Of a stretch of DNA of 64,000 nt, positions 54,580 through 64,000 are shown piece after piece. The DNA is from Hanleya hanleyi (Eukaryota > Mollusca > Polyplacophora > Lepidopleurida > Hanleyidae): positions 62,001 through 126,000 of the forward strand of contig JAVTVY010033733.1 in assembly GCA_036873755.1 (NCBI GenBank). The letters run 5' to 3'. The notes under the pieces were generated by a model that did not search any database, was not told where the DNA came from, and worked only from the letters and a program-made list of their open reading frames with translations. The position numbers and the translations under genes are program-made. Each line of letters starts with the position of its first letter. Position 1 is the first letter of the stretch.

Positions 54580-57403
54580 CCTGTCAGAAGGACATCGTCA
54601 AAACTACACGTGCTACGAATAAGGTTCCAAGCGCCAATCAGATGTCGATGTGGGGTATGATCAATTCTGCTCTGTCATAAAAAGTGAAATGGATGACATA
54701 TTACCCAGCCGTATTGTGCATATCTCCACTGGCAATAGAAATAAAAGGCGTAGAGTAAAACAGCCATGGTGGAGTAATGAACTAACTTTACTATGGAATG
54801 ATGTACGTAAATTTGAGAATGAATGGATTAGATGTAAGGATAAATCAAAAGCTTTGAAGAAGACAATTTTTGTTCCGAAAAGAAAATTATTTGAATTAGA
54901 GAACCACAGAAACGTTTAAATCTGAGAAAAGATCGCCCAAAAGGTCTGCAGAAAAAAGAAATCGGAAAAGTTGGTGCAGACCAAGATAGACAGAACAATA
55001 TTCCTATGGAAGTTGAGATGAAAAATAACATAATAACTGAACCAGCTGCTGTTTTGGGTAAATGGAGACGAAACTAATTACTCTGACAATAACTCTCAAT
55101 CCAGTGACATGTTTTTTTAATTCAAACGATGAAGTACTAGAATCTGTTATTATATCTGATGAGGAAGTATACGGCAGTGTATCGTGCCAGAGATGGTAGA
55201 GCCACTGGTATGGATAATATTCTTATTCAAGTTCTTAGAAGTGACACTGTTATTACTGTCTTGCATAGACTGTTCAATGTGTGTTTTGAAAAGGGAATGA
55301 CTACGTCTCCGTGGTCAAAGTTGATTATAAGTCCGGTGCCAAAATCTAATGTTATGGACCGAGGGGACCCTCTTTCCTATAGCGGAATAACACTCGCCGC
55401 GGCTGTATAAATACGTTGTACTGCTCTGTTTAGATTGACAGGCTATCAGCATGGGCCGAAAGAGGCAGTTTAGTATGTGACGAACAAAATGGTTTCCGGT
55501 TCGAACGCAATACGGTAGACCATATCACATATCTTGTAAATTTTATTGAAACTCGCAAGAAGAAGAGACGGAACACATTTGCAAAGCCTGTGACTCAAAA
55601 CATAGACAGAACCTATGGTCCCGTCTTAAATCGGTTGGTATCGATGAAATTATTCAAAACCTATTGTGTCAATTTATAATAACGTTTCATGCTATGTGGA
55701 ATTGAATGGTTTCTTTTCGGAATGGTTTGATGTCAAATGTGGACTAAGACAGGGATGTGTTCTTTCTAGTCTTCTTTTCAATATATATATTGATAATTTA
55801 TCATTATATTTGAATAGTTTTGAGAAGGGAGTTAACAGTGATGGAGAGTTGGTCTGTAGTTTACTTATGCAGATGACATTGTATTGTTAGGGGAATCTAG
55901 TGAAGACCTGAAGTTCCTGCTTGAACATCTATCAGTATGATGTGATGATAACAAAATGACAGTTAACCAAGATAAATAAAAAGTTATACACTTTCGAAAC
56001 CCATTAGTTCCTAAATCTTCAGATAAATTCAAATGTAGCAACAAAGTCTTGGATATAGTGGATAAATGTATCTGGGTTTGCTAATAACAGAACATTTAGA
56101 TTATAATATGATGACAAAATGCGTGGCTATTGTGAAGTGCAAAACTATGGGTGGTGTACCATACCAAATCTTTTCTCTGCTTTATGAGACTATGGTTGGG
56201 TCTGTTTAGGAGTTAATGACCGCCTTAGTGAATATTATCGTGTAATAATTTTTCGATGTTTTGTTTTAGACCGTCAATCAAAAAACCGAGCGGCGCAGCC
56301 GCGAGGTTTTTTGATGTGGTCTAAAACTAAACATCGAAAAACTATTACACGATAATATTCACTAAGAAGGTCATTAACTCCATTCTAACATGCACAATGA
56401 TAAATATTTCCTCATTTCATAAGCGGAATGGCAACTTTTCTGCAAACTTGTCCCGTTTTGATGCGAGAATTTCGTGACTGGTTTGCAGGCCATGCTCGCG
56501 CGTGCTGTTCGTTCACGAGCTGCAGCTGTGTGAACTCCGCCCACTGCGTAGTGAATGAACCAATCGTCGCTCAACTTTGTGGCACTGCGTCACAAGAATA
56601 AAACGTCACCAGTTCGGCACGTGAATGTAAACAGATGACAACAAACAAATGAAGTTTATCGTGTGATAATCTCCGTATGTTTTGAGGTCTGGACCAATCA
56701 GCGCACGGCTATAACGTGGAGCATGTTAGAATATGACATATGGCGCGTCGGCCTTGGGCTGCACGTTTTTATCTTTGTGTCGGTAGATACCCCCCAAATG
56801 CGGGTATTAATGGAGAACTGAGGTGACTGCCGATTGGCATTAAACAATGGAATACGATTATTGGTCAATGGAGAAAATATATAAATATGAAGGAGGATAG
56901 ATTTAACAACAAAATTTTCCGATGGGCGTTCAATTCTTTAGGCAAAAATTGTAAAAATTTGCGTTATAGAGTACAGCAAATTGATTGTGTTCATATCGCA
57001 AATATTGATGTACGGTACGATCCAAAGTTTTCCGTTTTTGTAGAGGAATTTAGGCTTTCTCATCGATACACATTGAAATTGCGGAGTGATATGAAGAGTA
57101 GTAAGCTTCGTTGGTGTAGGAAATTTAAGAAAAATTATGGAGTTGAAAGCTATGCGCGCACAGTATTTCAGAAAAAGTGGTCTTGCAAAATTCAGGTGCG
57201 GATTAGCTCCAATAAGGATAGAAACCGGTCGATATGAAAATCTAGCTATTTTAGCAACGGGTATGTCCAATCTGTAATAATGGTATCGAGGATGAGCTGC
57301 AAGTTCTTGTGACCTGTCCTGTTTATGACGACTTAAGGTACGACAGGACTTAACCATTATAATGCTGTGTACTATAACGCTATCCAAATTAAGTGCCAAA
57401 ACC
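54580..57403 (+). pseudogene. 5'-truncated LINE, copy B, part 1
   Basis: It begins at the same base as copy A (ATATACCCTGTCAGAAGGAC) and follows it. Here YADD is intact in the DNA (about 55866), but a frameshift precedes it, and the RT 2/3 block is broken near 55410-55430. The C-terminal CPICNNGIEDE-type block lies near 57265-57300. The first ~500 bases are almost identical to copy A, later parts visibly less so. Two insertions interrupt it (56208-56732 and 57413-59301). Confidence 0.8.
56208..56732 (-). mobile_element. Small element: TIR body plus terminal hairpin, inserted in LINE B
   Basis: Copy A lacks it: it has TCTGTT directly followed by ATGACATA (about 53330), while copy B has TCTGTTT, the insert, then ATGACATA. 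The body, 56382-56732, has 12 bp inverted ends (ATTCTAACATGC and GCATGTTAGAAT). Directly outside one end is a hairpin, 56209-56381, whose ~75 base arms start GGAGTTAATGACC and enclose GAGCGGCGCAGCCGCGAGG. Read on the minus strand it has a GATTGGTTCATTC stretch and a short frame (MACKPVTKFSHQ...), no recombinase. The order body, TIR, hairpin is that of the recombinase elements at 31.8-37.4 kb. Confidence 0.7.
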
Positions 57404-57412
57404 TGTTTTTAT

Positions 57413-57479
57413 CGAGCCCGTAGCTTTAGCTGCGGAAAGCTCGATATAGGTGCCACAATGATGTCCGTCTGTCTATCTA

Positions 57480-57518
<39 letters not shown>

Positions 57519-59301
57519 GTCTGTCTATCTGCAGGACCAAGTAAATGTTAAAGTTTTGGACTTAGACAATTTTTCCTCAGGACCAAGTAAATGTTAAAGT
57601 TTTATCCTAAGGCCTGTCCGACCGCTGAACCCTCATATTTCAGATGCTTACCCTCGGGAAGCATGTCCCCACCCCTGGGATCCCAGGACCAAGTAAATGT
57701 TAAAGTTTTGGACTTAGAAAATTCCTGACACAGCTTCTCGGCCTCTTCTATGTCTCCTAAACTAAGGCCAGCCCGACCCCCCGAACTCTCGTCTATTCCT
57801 AATGCTTATATCGGGCTACACATATTGAATCCATCCACTACCCTCGGGAAGCATATCCCCACCCCTGGGACCCCAGGACCAAATAAATGTTAAAGTTTTG
57901 GACTTAGAAAATTCCTGTCCACAGCTTCTCGGCCTCACCTATGTCTTCTAAACTACCCCTCGAACTCTCATCTATTCCAAATGCTTACATCTGGCTACAC
58001 TCATTGAACCCATCCACTACACTCAGGGAGCAGGTCCCCATCCCTGGGGCACTGACCCCCACCCCATATCTTCTAAAGTAAGCTTTGCCCGACCCCATAC
58101 CCTCATATAGTTTGGGAGCTCAGATCATCCTGTACACTTATTCAACCCATCCACTAACCCCGGGAGTATGTCCCCACCCCTGGGGCACTGAGTCCCACCC
58201 TACATCTACTAAACTAAACATTGCCCGACCCCAGATCATCATATTTCCCCATAGCTTACATGATCCTACACTTATTCAACCCATGTGCTACCCGTGGAAG
58301 CATGCCCCCACCCTCGGGACACTGTGCCCCACCATTCATCACTTACACTAAGCTTCGCCCGATGCTATATCCTCATATTTTCCTGAAGCTTACATCATGC
58401 TACACCTATTCAATGCATTGCTCAACTCCATACCCTCATATTTCAATTTCTAATTTTATATCTCTTATATGTGATACTAACCTGTTATTAGGCATGAGAT
58501 GCAGTGTACATTGTATATACAGGCATACATATCAAATCACCTACAGTTTTTTCCTTTATAGTATTTACTAATAGTTTGGTGACATTATTTTATTTTAGAA
58601 GTACAATATCAAAATAACCGGCGGGGGAGTCCCGCAGTACTGAAACCGTGTTAGTTTTTAATTTCGTGTCGCCTCAAATGAAGGATGCCATTTCCTTATA
58701 TTTTGCTATCAAATTCTGGTTGACCCTAAAGCTTTTGCACAACCATATCTGTGTACACACATTTAACTTACTGTATTAATTAAAACTGAGTTTGAATTAG
58801 TTTGTGATGTCTCAGTCTTTACCACTGCACATTATTATGGAGCATTACTTTATGATTGAACACAGTTGTCATTGTTCATTCTCTTATTTGCATACAAATG
58901 TGAGGATTTACCACAGTACTGGTGTCCTATTGCATACTGGAAATGATAGATTTACTCCAACTATTGCATTGTTATTAGCTTTGTTTGTTCACATATCATC
59001 ACACAAAGTTACATCAAGAACGTGCTCCAAATTGCACACCTATTCTTCCTAACTATACATGTACATGTATTTATCAGATCTATGCAATGGGATGTGTAAG
59101 CTTACTTTCAAAAAAAATGTAGTCTTTATTGGAAGTTATATAATATAGTTCTTACTTCAATCCAACCTCAACATCACTAATATAGAAATCATATTATTTC
59201 TTAATAAATGTATTGTTATTTTAAATGATGTACATTGCCAATGATGTGCAACCTCAAATGATGTGCCACCCTGAAGGGCTCGATCTTTTTGCGAAGCTGC
59301 A
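57413..59301. mobile_element. 1.9 kb insertion in LINE B carrying a minisatellite
   Basis: It is bracketed by TGTTTTTAT at 57404-57412 and 59302-59310, a 9 bp direct repeat. Copy A is uninterrupted here (CCTGTTTCTTAATTCTAGAA near 54088). The left end starts CGAGCCCGTAGCTTTAGCTG, and a GGGCTCG with GCGAAGCTGCA lies about 20 bases from the right end. Inside are a (GTCT)n tract (57475-57530) and the minisatellite below. No protein is recognised. Confidence 0.65.
57540..58470. repeat. Minisatellite, reverse-orientation relative of 11930-12690
   Basis: Units contain CCCTCATAT, GCTTACAT-ATGCTACAC, TATTCAACCCATCCACTACC, CTCGGGAAGCATGTCCCCAC and CTAAACTAAGC-TTGCCCGACCC, which is the complement of the 11.9 kb unit. 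Between some units GGACCAAGTAAATGTTAAAG and TTTTGGACTTAGAAAATTCC are added, a local variant not seen at 11.9 kb. Confidence 0.75.
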
Positions 59302-59310
59302 TGTTTTTAT

Positions 59311-59525
59311 TCTTGAACGACGGAGAAATATTATATATTCGTGAGCAAAAGAATTTTATGTGTACGTTAAAGTTTTTGTTCTAGTATCAGTCTCTCATAT
59401 CGCTAAAAGAGTGGTATTTCTATATATTTCAATTGAATTCCATGTATTGTATCTGTATATGCAAATGGTGAAACTTTAATAAATTATATAACTATATATC
59501 TACGTAAGAGGTGGTCATGCTGAAA
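59311..59525 (+). pseudogene. LINE copy B, part 2 (3' UTR)
   Basis: It resumes at TTGAACGACGGAGAAATATT and follows the 3' UTR of copy A (54106-54310), including TGTATTGTATCTGTATATGC and AAATGGYGARACTTTAATAA, to a common end near GGTGGTCATGCTGAAAGA. Confidence 0.75.
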
Positions 59526-59711
59526 GACGTGTGAGTGTATTTACAGTGTACGAAATAAGAGTATTTACCATCCCATGCATGCCAGGGAAATGTTGATCGT
59601 GTATGCTCAAACTTGCCCCCATCGTGATCGGGACTCGCAGCCTCGCGCGATCTGAGCTAAGGGTAAAGCTAACATATATATAACGCCATATTTCTGATGC
59701 AAAATTAGAGG
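59526..59711. other. No recognisable feature
   Basis: Short spacer with no recognised content. Confidence 0.4.
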
Positions 59712-59870
59712 GAGTGATTTAGTTAAGTCTAACGTCTCTTTCAACAATATTTCAGTCATATCAAGACGAACCATCAAGACACCACCCAGTCAAGTTGCGT
59801 TCCTGTTGCTTCAACGAAACAAAAATTTCAAGCCACATGGAAACGGCACCATATTAGAGTCTTCTAGGTA
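59712..59870 (+). mobile_element. SINE-like fragment, copy 2
   Basis: GAGTGATTTAGTTAAGTCTA, then ACGTCTCTTTCAACAATATT and TCAGTCATATCAAGACG, matches the core of the SINE body at 41195-41440 and is closer to the usual mollusc-type form in the AACAATATTTCAG part. Its ends are diverged. Confidence 0.5.
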
Positions 59871-60029
59871 CATCTGTGATGGGTAATGTTGAGCTATTAT
59901 ATCTGCGTAGGCTATAGAACCAAAAGGAGAGAACCACTACAAAACAAAATATGGAGGTCGGGTGCCGAAATCTTTGACATTGCTTCCCATGGATATCATA
60001 TAAGCGTGGATTCCGACATTCTGAGCGTG

Positions 60030-60550
60030 ACAAAGCCAATAATACACATGGCTCTCATTAAATGGTAATTAGCACATTAGCATCTTGGTTAATCTTCAAA
60101 ACAATGGTAGAATCGCCTGGAGCGAGTTCTTGCAAAACAAGTGAATCCAATAAAAATAAAACCTTGGGGATACTGTACGAGTGAGACAATGGTATATTTA
60201 TTAATACACCTGTTTCCAAATAACAATAATGAGCGAATCTGACTTGACGGTACATTTGAATCCATCCCATTTTGAACACACTAATTAATGAAGTATATCC
60301 CTTCAGGAGAGTCCAAGTGTATACAGGTGCTAGCTTCAAATTACACCGTGGCCTGACAATCGTCTCATATTGGGTCATCCATCTCGTCAAAAAAAAAAAG
60401 AGTGGTAGTCTTAATTTTCATGTGATATTAAGTTCTTTCCAAATTTCCAAATGGCTTAGAAAGCAAACATATAATACCGTGGTTGCCACGAAAGTGGCTG
60501 TTGTCATCAATATGCCAAATCAATTGGCACCGGACCTCGATTTGGCGACA
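60030..60550. repeat. Relative of the 43.6-46.7 kb element interior
   Basis: AAAGCCAATAATACACATGG, CTCATTAAATGGTAATTA, GGAGCGAGTTCTT-CAAAA and GAGTGAGACAATGGTAT occur here in the same order as at 44615-44880. TGGCTTAGAAAGCAAACATA matches 45242 onward, and AAAGTGGCTGTTGTCA matches 45828. The foldback at 45288-45816 is absent from this copy. Confidence 0.7.
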
Positions 60551-61480
60551 GTAGGGAAGGCTGGAGTACACTGGGACATTTTTAACTTTTTTGCAGAAAT
60601 CTCTGCTATTATTGTCCTGTGTAGCAGTAGCCTTCTATGCTCTAGTTATAACTAATATTTAGTATGACATAATCATACAAAAATATCTGAAATATCTGTT
60701 ATGCTTTTCTCAAGAATACATGTTAAAAAGTTAAAATAAGTAACCCAGTTTGCCTCAGGCACGGGGATCACTGGGCCCACTGAGGTGCAGTATAGGACAA
60801 TAATCAAAACTCGTGTTTAATCAAGTCATGTTTCAGCTATAAGAGTACAGAACATTTAACAGCGATGGCTAAAAAATTGTGTTGCTATTTTAGACCTCTG
60901 GCTTAGTTAAATATTTTCCAGAGGCCAAATTTGAGGAAAACTATTTTGTGTGATTCCCATTGCAACGGAAGCATTTGACTTTGAAATTGTTAGTAAAACT
61001 CATCAAATCAGATTGAATTAGTAATAGCTACCACCTGGTAAACAAAATAATGCACTTTCATAACATTTTAGGATGAAAGTAAATTCGCCATTTGATTATA
61101 ATTTTTATAAGAAAAGAAAACAAATACAGCTGAGATAAAATAAATCGATACAACTAAATTGTACCTATGTCCATCATTTATCAGTAGTATCAAAACAGTA
61201 ATGAGGTACCCAAGAAACCCAGGTATATCAAAATTTTATCCTGAGTCCTGAAAATTTAAATGGACTGTTAAAAAAAATTGTTTTGCCGCTAATATTTTAT
61301 CACTGATACTTTTTACTTATAACCAATATAGGTGTTGCATGGGGATGGTAGCATTATACTGATAATAATGTAATGTGATTCCTGTACTTAACATAGGAGT
61401 TAGATAGCTTGTCCCACTGTGCCACATGTGCCATTGTATCCCATTGTATCTACATGTTTCCCATCTTTGTAAAGATGTAC
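60551..61480. repeat. ~0.9 kb direct repeat with inverted ends, copy 1
   Basis: It begins GCTGGAGTACACTGGGACAT and aligns over its length with 61998-62912. Shared marks are TTCTATGCTCTAG, GGATCACTG, CACTGRGGTGCA, CAGAGGCCAAATTTGA, CAACGGAAGCATT and TACTTAACATARGAGTTAGA. The right end has GTCCCACTGTGCCACATGTG, inverted relative to the left. Confidence 0.7.
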
Positions 61481-61997
61481 ATGGAACTTGTTTCGCGGAG
61501 GGTCGTTCTATCCCCTTCATTAAGGATGTAGGCCTATATAGTGATTTAGCGCTGGTTTTCTGTCATGTTCCGCTTTAGCACGCTATATATATTGTCGAGC
61601 TACAATACGTAGATAAATATCGAGAAATTCGTGGCTTCACCAAGTTGAAAGTAGATCTTTATATTTTACACTTTCATTGAGAGTGTGTCACATTGTTTTC
61701 GTTATCAGGAAACAAAAATTTGTCATGTTATGGGCATAGCAGTGTCAATACTAAATATGACATAATTTAGCCGCGCTAGGACAAAACATACTGAATACGA
61801 AGTACAATATTTTATGTTGTCTGGGGGACAATAATGCTCATACATACAGCTAAAACATAAGTGTTTGAAATATTTTGTTTTCTTGTGACTGGATGTATTC
61901 ACTTCAGTGGCCATATCCATTTAATGGATTTGCTTTCATCACTATTGTGTATGTTCCAAGAAAAAGATACAAGTTCTGACCACTCTTTTTGTCGGGG
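61481..61997. other. No recognisable feature
   Basis: AT-rich spacer between the two direct repeats; only short frames are seen. Confidence 0.4.
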
Positions 61998-62912
61998 TAG
62001 GGGCGATTGGGGTACATTGGGACATTTTCACTTTTTTTGCAAAAATCTTCACTATTATTGTCATTAGAGCAATCTTCTATGCTCTAGATATATCCAAGGC
62101 TTAGTATAACATTATCATACAAACTATTCTGAGATATCTGCTATACATTTCCCCAGAATTACATTTGAAAGGGTAAACAAATGTGTCCAAGATTTCCCCG
62201 GGTTTGAGGATCACTGAGACACCCACTGGGGTGCAATGGGACAATAATCAAAATTCAATTTAAATCAAGTGTATACTGTTAAGTTTTTTATGAGTTTGGA
62301 AGATTTATTAGCTATAGCGCAGTTTACAATTTTAGACATTATATTTCTCAGAGGCCAAATTTGAAGAACACATATTTTGTGTGATTCCATTCCAACGGAA
62401 GCATTCGATATTGAAATTGTTAGTAAAACTTATCAATTCTGATGGGATTGCTAATTGCTTCTGCTTAGGAAACAAAATAACGCACTTTCATAACATTTTA
62501 GAATGAAAGTAAAGTTAGACATAGGAGTACTATTGTCCTAGTGTGCACCGACTAAAGTGTACCAGTCCACAAGGGGTGCATATTTTTCCCGTTTTGTGAA
62601 AAACACAAACACATACATCTATAAGATAATAAATCGTACCTTTGTTCATCCTCTATCAATAGTACAAAAACAGTCATGAAGTACCGTAGAAAACTTGGTA
62701 TAACAAAATATCATCCTCAGTCCTGAAAAGTCCTGAAAGTTTTTCCCCTAACTTTCTACCACTAATAGGTTTTACTTATAAACAATATAGCTGTTTTATG
62801 AGGATGGTGACTTCCTACTAATAATAGTTTAAATTGATTGCTGTACTTAACATAAGAGTTAGATGGCTTGTTTCAATGTACCACATTCCCCACTGTACCT
62901 CAATCACCTCTA
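61998..62912. repeat. ~0.9 kb direct repeat with inverted ends, copy 2
   Basis: The left end is GGGGTACATTGGGACATTTT and the right end CAATGTACCACATTCCCCAC, then TGTACC, giving imperfect inverted termini with a GTACATTGGG-type motif. No protein is inside. It is probably a non-autonomous DNA element; I cannot name the superfamily. Confidence 0.65.
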
Positions 62913-63485
62913 AGTTATAACTAAATATACTCATTTGCATTTTTATCTAAAGCTCATGCAGTACCAGCAACTTGTGATACTTAAAAGCCACCCGAATAGA
63001 TCCCAAGAATGGCTCCTTCAGAACAATTAAGAACCTCAGATGTTTAGAACGGTTTAATTCAGAAGCAAAACATGTGAAAACTTTCCATACTCAAGCCTGG
63101 AAATAAGCACCTGTCATAACTACTTGTCATCCCTATTTTGGAAAATGTTCTGCACCATGACCGGTTTACCTTTGTAAATGGAGATTCAAGTTGGAATAGT
63201 TCATCATGATCTGCAGGGGTGTTTTAAAATTTGGCAGGTACCTATTTCCAGCCTTGATACTGTTATCATAAATCAAATCAACTCTAACTTGATTGAAATG
63301 CCTTTCAGAATACAATGTGGCGGGATTTCCAACTGGTAGCATATGATATCTCGCTTTAAATTAATTATTATGGGAGAGGCAGCTTCGGATATTAAATTCG
63401 GTTAATTAGAAACGACAGTACAACGATTTGTGAAGTGCATTGTTTCGTTAATACGGGTCTCGTGATTGTGCCATTGTTTGTCCCG
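62913..63485. other. No recognisable feature
   Basis: Ordinary AT-rich sequence leading up to the candidate promoter. Confidence 0.4.
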
Positions 63486-63567
63486 GTATATAAGTTCTTC
63501 GATTTTGCCCGAACTGGTCTCCTTCATCATCGAGTAAACCGTTCATCTGTTCAAACCAAGCTTCAAG
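63486..63567 (+). promoter_or_regulatory. Candidate core promoter and first non-coding exon
   Basis: A clear TATA box (GGTATATAAG near 63484-63493) is followed about 25-30 bases on by a likely start region around 63515. The segment then reaches CTTCAAG|GTAAGG, a strong splice donor at 63568. TATA, plausible spacing and a good donor together suggest the 5' end of a host gene running off the right edge. No ATG-initiated frame of note lies before the donor. Confidence 0.4.
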
Positions 63568-63568
63568 G

Positions 63569-64000
63569 TAAGGGATTGTCGTCTTTAAATAATCTCTTCG
63601 TCAACAGCACGCCTAAATAATGCCGCAAAGGATCAGTTGCAGTAAGATGGATTTCTGTCCTATATGCGTTGCATTAAGAAACAGAATTTCCGTTTTAATA
63701 GTAGGCCTAAAAATACGATGCGAACTTCGAATGTTTCGAAGTAAAGCAGTAGCTGATTATACGCGAGAAAACTCGATCCAAAATTATGCATAATGTGAAT
63801 GCAAATAGGATTTAAAATATGCAAATGTGCGTTTTTTTCACATTTGGTGGAAATTCTCATAGCATTTTCCAAAACTCATGAAAAAAAATTCATCCCGAAC
63901 TAAATTCATTTTGATCATAATATCGTTGTAATACAAGAATGTTCCATTTGTGTTCATTTCATTTTGGTTGAGGAAGTGTTTATAACAAAAATTAAAAGGG
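63569..64000. other. No recognisable feature (possible first intron)
   Basis: AT-rich, no coding signal; it would be intron if the donor at 63568 is used. Confidence 0.35.

Noticed and set aside
1..64000. CRISPR arrays, rRNA, tRNA genes, bacterial operons
   Set aside because: Repeats are tandem or palindromic without unique spacers of constant size; no tRNA boxes or rRNA segments were recognised; introns and element types are eukaryotic.

Overview
This is a eukaryotic, intron-bearing, AT-rich stretch that looks like intergenic or heterochromatin-like DNA from a marine invertebrate, probably a lophotrochozoan and perhaps a mollusc. The reasons are the mix of Penelope-like elements (PLEs), non-LTR (LINE) retrotransposons, a DUF3504/Crypton-type tyrosine recombinase with a spliceosomal intron, SINE bodies of a type I associate with molluscs, and many tandem arrays of roughly nucleosome-length units. 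I see no rRNA, tRNA, CRISPR array, bacterial operon or complete ordinary host gene. Almost every coding signal is a mobile element or its remains. The only host-like signals are short exons with good splice donors (1-90, 5059-5306) and a TATA-plus-first-exon signal near the right edge (63486-63567).

Layout. 1-8.5 kb: three decayed copies of one PLE family that stops before any GIY-YIG endonuclease. Two lie head to head (905-2917 minus, 2918-4000 plus) and the third follows a short tail fragment of itself (5901-8540). They sit beside two copies of a ~680 bp segment that starts with an exon. 9.2-10.2 kb: a TIR element with TTA target duplication. 11.9-13.1 kb: a ~133 bp minisatellite and an array of the palindrome CAGTACTG. 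15.4-15.9 kb: a ~180 bp array. 16.8-20.2 kb: a 3.45 kb TIR element holding palindromes, a 24 bp repeat, about ten copies of TGTCACGGGAGTCAC and a 122-residue reading frame between ~390 bp inverted repeats. 20.7-23.5 kb: two arrays of ~156 bp units. 24.7-26.0 kb: a 5'-truncated PLE with an open frame, a GIY-YIG domain and a 16 bp target duplication. 27.1-28.8 kb: a 31 bp minisatellite and a ~170-220 bp array.

31.3-37.4 kb is the most informative part. A LINE reverse-transcriptase remnant on the minus strand is interrupted twice: by a second CAGTACTG element, and by a head-to-tail pair of almost identical 2.78 kb tyrosine-recombinase elements. Each of these has a two-exon gene, 56 bp terminal inverted repeats, a 141 bp near-perfect terminal hairpin and the same 7 bp at every junction. 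37.6-50.4 kb: four 3' ends of another retroelement lineage, a second PLE remnant, a decayed LINE with endonuclease and RT parts, a SINE and a 3.1 kb long-TIR element that contains a nested foldback. 51.7-59.5 kb: two copies of one LINE truncated at the same point. The second carries two insertions whose empty sites are visible in the first: a TIR-plus-hairpin element and a 1.9 kb segment with the same minisatellite family as 11.9 kb. 60-63 kb: a relative of the 43-47 kb element and two ~0.9 kb direct repeats with inverted ends.

These genes do not form one pathway. The window is a record of nested insertions, and its value lies in element boundaries, empty sites and repeated architectures. The strongest candidate for something little described is the terminal design shared by the recombinase elements and the small element at 56.2 kb: an inverted-repeat body followed by a long hairpin.
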